This document shows, piece after piece, positions 26,709 through 32,908 of a stretch of 47,570 nucleotides of DNA. Every line of letters begins with the position of its first letter. The first letter of the stretch is position 1. The translations under genes were made by a program, and so were the position numbers. Location of the stretch: positions 35,067 through 82,636 of IMG/VR virus record IMGVR_UViG_3300029448_004129, one strand, 5' to 3'. This DNA is from a virus. The notes under the pieces were generated by a model. That model searched no databases, had not been told where the DNA came from, and saw nothing but the letters and a program-made list of their open reading frames with translations.

Positions 26709-27566
26709 TTAGAACGTAAATTTAGCACCTACTGAATAATGTTGTAAGTCTGTGCCTGTATCTAAATCATCTTGTTGCATTTCTGCATAGACGGTTAAAT
26801 CATCTGTCATACCATGGCTAAGACCATAAGTCATATACGTTCCTGTACCTTCTTTATCTCCGTAACCAACTGTGATTGCTTTCCAACCAATCGTTGCTTC
26901 CATACCTACAAGATCCGTTGCCGCATCTTTGACGGTATAAGTTGAAGCGATAGTTAAATCACCTACAGTTGTTGAAGCACCTGCGCCCCAATAAGAGATA
27001 TCGTTCACTACGTCATCAGAATATCCTACTGCAACATCAATGCCTTGAACACTATGAGAAAGAGTACCTTCCCACATATCAATACCATCTTGTCCAGAAG
27101 AACCATCAACCATAGCCATTGCACTAAAAGTGCCGTTGTCTAATTTGATTGTGTTTGATGACCTTGCACCATAACTGAATACAGCGTTGCCTCCGTACAC
27201 TTCAAAGTTTCCAGTTTTAGAAACCCATGAGTGTGCCTGACGACCAGCAGTAATAGAAACACCATTATTCTCCACACCTACATATGCAAGTCTGGAATCT
27301 AAAGTGTCTGATCCACTATCGTCAACGTCAACGCCTACTTCCAACTTGGCAATACCTGACATGGAACTTCCTTCATCAAAACTTTCGATAACATCTATAC
27401 CTAGAATTGATCCGTTGTTCTCTAACTTGTCATGTGCCACGCCTGAAGCGTTCTCGTCATGTGACCATTTATAGTTAAAGGTACCATACGGTGTTATATC
27501 TGCCGCACTTGCCTGATAGGCGAATAGCAACATCATAGCGCCCGTAATAGTAATTAATCTTAACAT
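26709..27566 (-). CDS. Outer-membrane porin-like beta-barrel protein (285 aa)
   Basis: A clear signal peptide (MLRLITITGAMMLLFAYQAS, cleavage after the ASA at residue 21) is followed by DITPYGTFNYKWSHDENASG, the start typical of alphaproteobacterial porins. Alternating strands run through the sequence: SRLAYVGVENNGVSITAGRQ, YGARSSNTIKLDNG, VAVGYSDDVVND, ATIGWKAITVGYG. The chain ends HYSVGAKFTF, with the terminal Phe that the BAM machinery recognises. This is a complete porin in a phage. It has AAGGAG before the ATG and a TATAAATA late promoter about 65 bases upstream, so it should be made late. It could change host permeability, mask a receptor, or be carried by the virion; the sequence does not say which. 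Confidence 0.85.
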   Translation of the reverse strand: MLRLITITGAMMLLFAYQASAADITPYGTFNYKWSHDENASGVAHDKLENNGSILGIDVIESFDEGSSMSGIAKLEVGVDVDDSGSDTLDSRLAYVGVENNGVSITAGRQAHSWVSKTGNFEVYGGNAVFSYGARSSNTIKLDNGTFSAMAMVDGSSGQDGIDMWEGTLSHSVQGIDVAVGYSDDVVNDISYWGAGASTTVGDLTIASTYTVKDAATDLVGMEATIGWKAITVGYGDKEGTGTYMTYGLSHGMTDDLTVYAEMQQDDLDTGTDLQHYSVGAKFTF

Positions 27567-27594
27567 ATTTTCTCCTTGATTAATTTTTACTCAA

Positions 27595-27609
27595 CACCCA
27601 GAAAGGGTG
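27595..27609. other. Hairpin in porin leader
   Basis: CACCC-AGAAA-GGGTG is a 5-base GC stem in an AT-rich leader. It stands between the late promoter and the ribosome site of the porin gene. It has no T-tract, so it is not a classical terminator. It may control or stabilise porin mRNA. Confidence 0.4.
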
Positions 27610-27630
27610 GATTAATGTATTACCTCGATA

Positions 27631-27978
27631 TTATTTATAACTCTCATCATAAGTAATCTCGTATATAGTATCAACGTCCTCTTGGTTCTCCAGGACGTAT
27701 GCGGATATGTGTGTATATCCACGACTTTTTGCCCATATAATTCTACGACCACCTGCCTGCCACTTTCGATATTTTCCGTTCATCTCACGTACCATGATTG
27801 GATGGAGCATGCCGTTCTCGTCCATGTCCTCGAATAATTCCTTGTAGTTTATACCTTGACTATCCGCATAGACAGTCCAATCACCCGTGACACTATCCCA
27901 TTTGAACGCCAACTCGTCCATAGGTATCATCTGGTGATACTGTGGGTGTGTAATCTCTTTCGCTCTTAATTCTTTCAT
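27631..27978 (-). CDS. ParB/sulfiredoxin-like domain protein (115 aa)
   Basis: The start (ELRAKEITHPQYHQMIPMDELA) and the segment GMLHPIMVREMNGKYRKWQA followed by GGRRIIWAKSRGYTHISAYV match the ParB N-terminal or sulfiredoxin fold. In that fold a (G)xRR-type motif after a PI(I/M)V strand binds nucleotide. It is a paralog of the gene at 28528-28902. It overlaps the cupin gene upstream by one base. Function in the phage is unknown. ParB-like domains can act as nucleases, CTP-binding switches or ATP-using transferases, and nothing here picks one. Confidence 0.65.
   Translation of the reverse strand: MKELRAKEITHPQYHQMIPMDELAFKWDSVTGDWTVYADSQGINYKELFEDMDENGMLHPIMVREMNGKYRKWQAGGRRIIWAKSRGYTHISAYVLENQEDVDTIYEITYDESYK
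27632..27639 (-). promoter_or_regulatory. Late promoter for porin (TATAAATA)
   Basis: Exact TATAAATA on the minus strand, overlapping the stop of the upstream ParB-like gene and 65 bases before the porin ATG. Confidence 0.65.
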
Positions 27979-28538
27979 TACATTATATTGATTGTCAATG
28001 ATAATCTTTTCTCGTCACTATCTATAACTGCATGTGGCATACCTTTTGGTATGTGTATGGTCTCTTGTGGTTGTAAGATTATCTCCTCGTCACCGAGAAT
28101 CCATTTGGCGGTACCATAAATCTGTTTGACGATAACATTATAATCGTGTGCATGTTTATCGAATGATGGTTTACGTCCAGGCTTACTAACATAGAAGTTA
28201 CCCAAGCACTCCATGCCTGTAACGTTTATCAATTCTCTCTCCAAGAAACGTAAATCTTTTGTTAAATCAAAAACGTTAGAGAGTATGCTCGTAAAACCTC
28301 TATCATAATATTCGTGCCACTTTTCAAAGTTTAAGAAGATACCCCTCCTACTCACATCAAAGAAGTTGGAGGTCTGTGCTCCTGTCTCCGTGATTATCTC
28401 TACTGATTTTATTTCTGTGTTTTGGTAGACGAAGGGCCAACGTGTCTTAATCTTCATCAGATCAAACAACGATTGCTCGTTCAAATCTATCTCGTATAGG
28501 GCGATGTTATTTTTTAGTTCGATATAATCAATGGTCAT
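27978..28538 (-). CDS. Cupin-type putative Fe-dependent oxygenase (186 aa)
   Basis: The C-terminal part has the cupin/JmjC-like core: FDKHAHDYNVIVKQIYGTAK, then EIILQPQETIHIPKGMPHAV. Candidate metal ligands are the two His of KHAH, a following Asp and the His of MPHAV. The N-terminal 110 residues are helical and unassigned. It overlaps both neighbouring ParB-like genes (11 and 1 bases), so the three are one coupled unit. The family of two-His cupins includes protein hydroxylases (for example ribosomal oxygenases); assignment to that activity is inference. Confidence 0.65.
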   Translation of the reverse strand: MTIDYIELKNNIALYEIDLNEQSLFDLMKIKTRWPFVYQNTEIKSVEIITETGAQTSNFFDVSRRGIFLNFEKWHEYYDRGFTSILSNVFDLTKDLRFLERELINVTGMECLGNFYVSKPGRKPSFDKHAHDYNVIVKQIYGTAKWILGDEEIILQPQETIHIPKGMPHAVIDSDEKRLSLTINIM

Positions 28539-28902
28539 AATAACTGTTCGTATATTTCTGCCAATACGTCTCCGAGTTTGTGTATTGGAATACTTTTATA
28601 TATGCACTATCGCTTGGCACACAGTAACAATCAATGTGCGTGTAACCGTTCCGTCTCGCATACCACACTCGTTGATTACCCACAGCGACCTTGTTATTGT
28701 TCCAAGTGTTCACTATGATTGGGTGTGTCATGCCGTTGAGTTTTATATCCCTCATCAAACTCTCTAACCTGAAACGTTGTTCTTTTCTCTCTTTGCCACC
28801 TAGGAAGACTTTCTTCTGGTCGATTACTTGTCCGAGTTCGTCAAGTGATAACGTCTTGTGGTATTCGGGAAACTCTATGTGATTAGCAGATAAGGTCCTC
28901 AT
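28528..28902 (-). CDS. ParB/sulfiredoxin-like domain protein (124 aa)
   Basis: Paralog of the gene at 27631-27978. LSANHIEFPEYHKTLSLDEL parallels LRAKEITHPQYHQMIPMDEL, and MTHPIIVNTWNNNKVAVGNQ then RVWYARRNGYTHIDCY parallels the other copy. The motif GNQRxxYARRxGYTHI takes the place of the ParB GxRR box. A phage copying a ParB-like domain twice around a cupin is not a layout I know. Confidence 0.65.
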   Translation of the reverse strand: MRTLSANHIEFPEYHKTLSLDELGQVIDQKKVFLGGKERKEQRFRLESLMRDIKLNGMTHPIIVNTWNNNKVAVGNQRVWYARRNGYTHIDCYCVPSDSAYIKVFQYTNSETYWQKYTNSYYDH

Positions 28903-28978
28903 GGAAAAGCAGCATTATATGTATGCTCCAGAAACGAGGATTTGTTGCCTATGTTCAAATAAATTTCTCATACTACAT

Positions 28979-29650
28979 CTAGTCTAAGCCAAGTAGACTA
29001 TCACTCATCACCGTGTTGAGTACGTACCGTGGTCCCTGTGTTGGGTTACTACTCGCATGGAGTATTCTACTGTTAAACTCTATCATTGTATTCGCCTTTG
29101 GTGTGAACCTCTTTATGATGTTACCGTTATCGTTAAAGAAGAATGTATCGCCATCGACATCATTCAGGTAGTATAGGAAACTCTTGTACGTCCTACCACC
29201 CTCACCCCAAACAACGTCCTGGTGTGGCACGTGATACTCTGGTGCGTTTGGATATGGCATGAGTAAGTTTACCTTCATACGGAATACATCTAACCTGTTC
29301 GACATGGTCAGTATCAACTCATGTAGGTGTGGTATGTCCCAGTAGTACCTGTGTATCATTATCGACTGGTCGAAGTCATGTGGTTTGCCATCATTCGCAA
29401 TGCCAGTTATGCCCTTACGGTAGAAGATGGTCCTACACATCTGCGGTGTCTCTTGCCACTTCTTCTCTTCCCACTGCTTCTCCATCTCTGGGAAGACTGA
29501 CGTGCCAGGTGCATATGCGACAGAAAAATTATATGAACAGATAAACTTTTGCAACTGTGCAAACTTATTCTCATCAAAAAATTTTTCATGTACCTTTATG
29601 TCCATGTCTTTGTGGACGAAGGGGTCTTTTATCTTATCATCATCAATCAT
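28979..29650 (-). CDS. 2-oxoglutarate/Fe(II) oxygenase (223 aa)
   Basis: The Fe-binding HxD...H set is visible: VPHQDVVWGEGG (His and Asp), later SRILHASSNP (His), followed by Arg in GPRYVLNTV for 2-oxoglutarate binding. The core strands TYKSFLYYLNDVDGDTFFF and NTMIEFNSRILH fit the double-stranded beta-helix fold. The first 90 residues are extra. Such enzymes hydroxylate proteins or nucleic acids; the substrate is unknown. It lies downstream of the tRNA-like gene, with a GC hairpin between them. Confidence 0.75.
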   Translation of the reverse strand: MIDDDKIKDPFVHKDMDIKVHEKFFDENKFAQLQKFICSYNFSVAYAPGTSVFPEMEKQWEEKKWQETPQMCRTIFYRKGITGIANDGKPHDFDQSIMIHRYYWDIPHLHELILTMSNRLDVFRMKVNLLMPYPNAPEYHVPHQDVVWGEGGRTYKSFLYYLNDVDGDTFFFNDNGNIIKRFTPKANTMIEFNSRILHASSNPTQGPRYVLNTVMSDSLLGLD

Positions 29651-29668
29651 AAAAATCTTTCTGGGAGC

Positions 29669-29688
29669 GCGGCGAAGTAAGTCGCCGC
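29669..29688. other. GC-rich hairpin next to tRNA-like gene
   Basis: GCGGCGA-AGTAAG-TCGCCGC is a perfect 7-base stem with a 6-base loop in an otherwise AT-rich neighbourhood. It lies between the CCA end of the tRNA-like gene and the start of the oxygenase. No T-tract follows on either strand, so a rho-independent terminator is unlikely. A tRNA 3' processing signal or mRNA-stabilising hairpin is more likely. Confidence 0.5.
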
Positions 29689-29709
29689 AATCTTACTATT
29701 AACTCCCTA

Positions 29710-29806
29710 TGGTACGGTCTATCAGATTTGAACTGATACGATACTGAACTTATTGTCCGTTATCAAAAACTATTGTCTTCGTGTCTACCTCTTCCACCAA
29801 GACCGC
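29710..29806 (-). tRNA. tRNA-Leu-like gene, anticodon arm abnormal (possibly degenerate)
   Basis: On the minus strand the acceptor GCGGTCT pairs with AGACCGT (one G-U), followed by A and an encoded CCA. The D arm reads GTGGAAGAGGTAGACAC, as in leucine tRNAs. The T arm is a perfect ATCAG-TTCAAAT-CTGAT. A long variable arm can be drawn (GGAC-AATAA-GTTC). The anticodon arm is not normal: no 5-base stem with a 7-base loop and a leucine anticodon can be found, and the gene is about 10 bases too long (97 with CCA). GACAATA occurs twice, 20 bases apart, in this part. It may be a decayed gene, an insertion, or an RNA with another job. Confidence 0.6.
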
Positions 29807-29818
29807 ATTAGTATATAG

Positions 29819-30130
29819 TTAGACAGAAAAAGAGGTCCCACAACCACAACTCGATTGTGCCGATGGGTTGGTGAACTTGAATGTCGCACCAAAGTCGTCC
29901 TTATCATAATCTATCTCCGTGTTCATCAGGTACAACTCGAACATCTTGTGGACCAGTAACACATCATCAATTATCCTATCGTCCTTCGTCTCAACATCAT
30001 CGAAGGACCACTTGTACTCGAAACCCGCACAACCACCAGCAGCGACCTCAAGTCGCACAAATTCCTTATTGTGTTTCCTACGTAGGTCCCTCAGGTGTTC
30101 GTATGCGTTATCTGTTAGTGTTATGTTCAT
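29819..30130 (-). CDS. IscA/HesB-type iron-sulfur cluster carrier (103 aa)
   Basis: A-type carriers pass Fe-S clusters to target proteins. The three cluster cysteines are present: C34 in AAGGCAGFEYKW, and C95 and C97 in SSCGCGTSFSV. Full length for the family (about 105). It stands between oxygenase genes and may serve iron enzymes made in infection. The start lacks a ribosome site and is 5 bases from AATAAATA, another candidate for leaderless late expression. Confidence 0.9.
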   Translation of the reverse strand: MNITLTDNAYEHLRDLRRKHNKEFVRLEVAAGGCAGFEYKWSFDDVETKDDRIIDDVLLVHKMFELYLMNTEIDYDKDDFGATFKFTNPSAQSSCGCGTSFSV

Positions 30131-30135
30131 CTTAC

Positions 30136-30143
30136 TATTTATT
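30136..30143 (-). promoter_or_regulatory. Late-type promoter abutting start codon (AATAAATA)
   Basis: AATAAATAGTAAG leads straight into the IscA-type ATG, a 5-base gap with no ribosome site. It overlaps the end of the upstream oxygenase gene. Confidence 0.5.
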
Positions 30144-30738
30144 TGAAGGGGTCACCAAGTGCCCACAGTACCAGTGAATATCTAGTGCCACTCGTTAGTG
30201 GTGTTATCTGGTGTGGTATGTAGGATGGGAATACAATGATGGAACCCTGGGTACGCACCTCAGGTGGTTCGAGGTACTGTGGCTTGTTATGTTGTCCCGT
30301 ATCGAACTTGAGGTTACCACCCTCGTAGTTCGTTGGGTCCGTGAGGTTCAACGTCATGCTGAGTTTCCGTATCTTGCCTATCTTCGCCTCCACGTTGGTC
30401 ATCTCCTTCGTGTAGGCACTATGGATATCACTACCGCCATCTGAGTGCCAGTGGTAGTAACCACCAGGCTCGTAACAGGTGAACTGTAGGGACTCGTACA
30501 TGGTAACATCATAGTCCCAACCAGACATCTTGTTGGCGTCAATCACATATGGGCTGACCTGTTCGAACAACCATGGGTCCGTCAACCAGGCGACATTACT
30601 CTTCCTCACGCTCTCCTTCTTCTCACCACCATCGACGGTCGCCTCCTCTACCTTCGATCTCCCCAATTCGATAATCCGCTGACATGTGGCGACATCCAAC
30701 GCCGACTCGTATAACATATATGGATTCTTCACTATCAT
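30139..30738 (-). CDS. Prolyl-4-hydroxylase-type 2OG/Fe(II) oxygenase (199 aa)
   Basis: Fe ligands are clear: GYYHWHSDGGSD (HxD) and SYIPHQITPLTSGTRYSLVL (His, then Arg for 2-oxoglutarate). This is the layout of phage and bacterial P4H-like enzymes of about 200 residues. The start (MIVKNPYMLYESALDVATCQ) fits the family's opening helix. It overlaps the upstream oxygenase by four bases (ATGA). G+C is high here: bases 30241-30300 hold 34 G or C of 60, against 16 of 60 at 46021-46080, in the curli cluster. Confidence 0.85.
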   Translation of the reverse strand: MIVKNPYMLYESALDVATCQRIIELGRSKVEEATVDGGEKKESVRKSNVAWLTDPWLFEQVSPYVIDANKMSGWDYDVTMYESLQFTCYEPGGYYHWHSDGGSDIHSAYTKEMTNVEAKIGKIRKLSMTLNLTDPTNYEGGNLKFDTGQHNKPQYLEPPEVRTQGSIIVFPSYIPHQITPLTSGTRYSLVLWALGDPFK

Positions 30739-31346
30739 ATGACCAACTCCGATAGAGGGCTACCATGGTGGTCATCATCATCACCCATCGTACCCTTTAC
30801 GAATACGTTACCAACGATACAGTATCGACTATCATTCGACTTGTTGACACCGGAGCCATGATGTACGAAACCAGGGAAGATGATACAGTAACCATTCGAT
30901 GCCTTTATGTGGACCTCCGGGGCTGTCAGGTTGGTCAACCTCTCCACATCTGGTAACACCGTGCCGGTCGTCCACGTGGGTCGTTGATCCTTCGATATGA
31001 TGAGGTCACCACTCTCCTCTGGCACCTCCGTGTAGAGTATGCAACTGAACATGGCGTTGGCGTGTATGTGTACCTTTGAGAAGTGACCGGGGTCGTGTCG
31101 AAGACCCCAACTCGTGGTCCACCTCCACCCTATGTGTCTCTTTATGAGCAACACCTCATACATGTACTCGTTGACACATTGTGCCATCAGGTCGCTGTAG
31201 TATGGGTTGTCGTTGAGGTACTTGTTCGTCTTAGTTCTCTGTCCGTTGTTGATGGGATTCCAGTCCTCGTAGGAGTGTAGTAGGTCGTTGTTGACCTGCA
31301 ACTGTTTTGAGTATAGGGGGATCCCGAATAATTGTGTGACGTTCAT
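30735..31346 (-). CDS. Putative 2OG/Fe(II) oxygenase (203 aa)
   Basis: The start MNVTQLFGIPLYSKQLQVNN resembles the small phage oxygenases of the 2OG-FeII-Oxy type that begin with a short FG(I/T)P(I/L) segment. The Fe-binding core is FSKVHIHANAMFSCILYT, and the far His and Arg are in FPGFVHHGSGVNKSNDSRYC. WRWTTSWG near residue 74 is also a common phrase of the family. It overlaps the prolyl hydroxylase-type gene by four bases. The target is unknown. Confidence 0.75.
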   Translation of the reverse strand: MNVTQLFGIPLYSKQLQVNNDLLHSYEDWNPINNGQRTKTNKYLNDNPYYSDLMAQCVNEYMYEVLLIKRHIGWRWTTSWGLRHDPGHFSKVHIHANAMFSCILYTEVPEESGDLIISKDQRPTWTTGTVLPDVERLTNLTAPEVHIKASNGYCIIFPGFVHHGSGVNKSNDSRYCIVGNVFVKGTMGDDDDHHGSPLSELVI

Positions 31347-31396
31347 AATAAAAAATCCTTTTAGTGTATAGTATATATGATACTAGAATTAGGTCG

Positions 31397-31413
31397 GGCC
31401 AGTTCCGCCCTAG
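31397..31413. repeat. 17-base direct repeat, copy 1
   Basis: ggccagttccgccctag, identical to copy 2 at 31463-31479, in the gap between gp5 and the first oxygenase. Its complement holds GGGC-GGAACTG-GCCC, a 4-base stem in this copy. Confidence 0.8.
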
Positions 31414-31440
31414 CCCCACATGGAGCGAAAGTGTCTATTG

Positions 31441-31448
31441 CATTTATA
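31441..31448 (-). promoter_or_regulatory. Late-like promoter between the repeats (TATAAATG)
   Basis: TATAAATG on the minus strand differs from the consensus at the last base. It lies between the two 17-base repeats and could serve the oxygenase operon, whose ATG is about 95 bases further on with an AAGG site. Confidence 0.35.
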
Positions 31449-31462
31449 GATTAGCGGATGGT

Positions 31463-31479
31463 GGCCAGTTCCGCCCTAG
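31463..31479. repeat. 17-base direct repeat, copy 2
   Basis: Same 17 bases as 31397-31413, 66 bases away, overlapping the TAG stop of gp5. Confidence 0.8.
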
Positions 31480-32516
31480 TTAAGGTTTATAGGGGCACCG
31501 TTGATATCATTCTCACCCGAACTATCTATCAACATCTTATCACCACTAGATATCGTAACCTTGTTAGAGGCATCCAACCTAAAGTTATCACAGGTCATAT
31601 TGATATCATCATTGACAAACATATTCACATTACCATTGACGTTGAAGTTGACAGAACCAGAACGTACCATCACATTAAAGTTAGCGTTAGACCCGATCTC
31701 TATATCGTAGTTATTACCAGAGGCGTCAGATTTATTCACCTTGAGTTTGAGACCCTTATCAATCGTCTCAACACTATCACCCTCAATCAAACTATTCTTA
31801 TCACCCGATACAATCTCAAACATCTTAGATACGATATGAGAAACCAAGGTACCATCATTACTATACTCGATATAAGAACCAGAACTATGAGATAGTAATA
31901 TACGTTTATGGTCGCTACTATCATCAAACTCAAACAAGTGCCCGGTCTCAGTAGAGTACACATGGTTACTCGGGTAGGATGGTTTATACGTGCCGTTTAC
32001 CACTAGGGGTTCATCGAAGGAACTGCCATTACTACCACTCACTGCTAGGCTACTGCCAACTGTTGGTATCTCAAAGCCATCGAAGTCGGCCGTGGCTACT
32101 GCTGTCTTTCTTATAACATCTCTATTGGTAGGATTAGTTGCGGTAGTGCTCCCTCTAGCATTCTCGTGGACATCTGATACGTTGGCTACTGTTGGATAGG
32201 TCCCTCCTGGATCGTTGAAGCCTATGTTAGTGTCGGCAGTGGTGTTAGGTATACCAGGTAGTCCCCCTAACACATATGGTTCCTGTCTGTCCTTATCGAA
32301 GAAGTCTACCAGGACCCAAGTGCCCTCCACGAAGAATGATGGGGTAGTGCCAATACCACTCATAGCGCCATCGTGTGTGATGACCGTGGCCCATGGCAGG
32401 TCCGCTGTTGGTAGTATCACCTTGTCCTCAGTGTGCAGGCCAAGTACCCTCACCTTGACCCTACCTAACTGTTTTGGATCACCGCGGTCCTCTACAACTC
32501 CGTAATAACTTTTCAT
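31476..32516 (-). CDS. 5: Central spike protein gp5-like, no lysozyme domain (346 aa)
   Basis: The N-terminal OB-fold domain is clear: MKSYYGVVEDRGDPKQLGRV, then VRVLGLHTED, then VEGTWVLVDFFDKDRQEPYV and LGGLPGIPN. The C-terminal part has the repeating short strands of a spike helix (VTISSGDKMLIDSSGENDIN; DINMTCDNFRLDASNKVTIS). T4 gp5 has a lysozyme domain between these; none can be seen here and the protein is shorter (346 against 575). The spike may therefore pierce without cutting cell wall. Confidence 0.85.
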   Translation of the reverse strand: MKSYYGVVEDRGDPKQLGRVKVRVLGLHTEDKVILPTADLPWATVITHDGAMSGIGTTPSFFVEGTWVLVDFFDKDRQEPYVLGGLPGIPNTTADTNIGFNDPGGTYPTVANVSDVHENARGSTTATNPTNRDVIRKTAVATADFDGFEIPTVGSSLAVSGSNGSSFDEPLVVNGTYKPSYPSNHVYSTETGHLFEFDDSSDHKRILLSHSSGSYIEYSNDGTLVSHIVSKMFEIVSGDKNSLIEGDSVETIDKGLKLKVNKSDASGNNYDIEIGSNANFNVMVRSGSVNFNVNGNVNMFVNDDINMTCDNFRLDASNKVTISSGDKMLIDSSGENDINGAPINLN

Positions 32517-32743
32517 TCTCGTTCTTCTTTCGGACGATAAGTGCCCTGTTTAACTTCACTAGACTTCATATTCTTTTCTACCTTTGCGTAGTTTACAGAT
32601 TTACTGGGTAGTTGTAAACTTTGTAAAGGATCATTCCTCATATCCTCTAGGTTAGCACCAGTTCTTCTCATGTATTCTGTCATAAAATCTATGACGTTGT
32701 TTTTACGCAAGGCATGGATTCTACCCCATATGTAGTCTTTCAT
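32513..32743 (-). CDS. Small hypothetical protein of the hub module (76 aa)
   Basis: MKDYIWGRIHALRKNNVIDF followed by MTEYMRRTGANLEDMRNDPL. It is helical and charged, and overlaps gp5 by four bases and the 55-residue ORF upstream by four (ATGA in both cases). Position between gp27-like and gp5 suggests an assembly role for the hub. No named family. Confidence 0.65.
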   Translation of the reverse strand: MKDYIWGRIHALRKNNVIDFMTEYMRRTGANLEDMRNDPLQSLQLPSKSVNYAKVEKNMKSSEVKQGTYRPKEERE

Positions 32744-32907
32744 TTACTCTTACCTGTTCTATTGGTTCTGTGGTCTACACGACCTTTTCTCTTCCTCTTG
32801 TGTTCTATCTGTCTCTTTAATCTACTTATCTCACCACTGTCTACCTCGTATGGATTCTCAAGCAGTGTGTGTAGTTCGTGTTCTAACATTGTTAAACTCT
32901 TAGCCAT
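32740..32907 (-). CDS. Small basic coiled protein of the hub module (55 aa)
   Basis: MAKSLTMLEHELHTLLENPY, then EVDSGEISRLKRQIEHKRKR and a GRVDHRTNRTGKSK end. It begins just before the stop of the gp27-like gene is left behind (1 base after it) and overlaps the next ATG. The very tight packing supports it. Function unknown. Confidence 0.6.
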   Translation of the reverse strand: MAKSLTMLEHELHTLLENPYEVDSGEISRLKRQIEHKRKRKGRVDHRTNRTGKSK

Positions 32908-32908
32908 G

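Noticed and set aside
29669-29688. Rho-independent terminator
   Set aside because: The stem is strong but no T-tract follows on either strand.
29329-30177. Plus-strand small open frames over the oxygenase and IscA region
   Set aside because: They overlap genes with clear catalytic motifs on the minus strand and have no supporting features.
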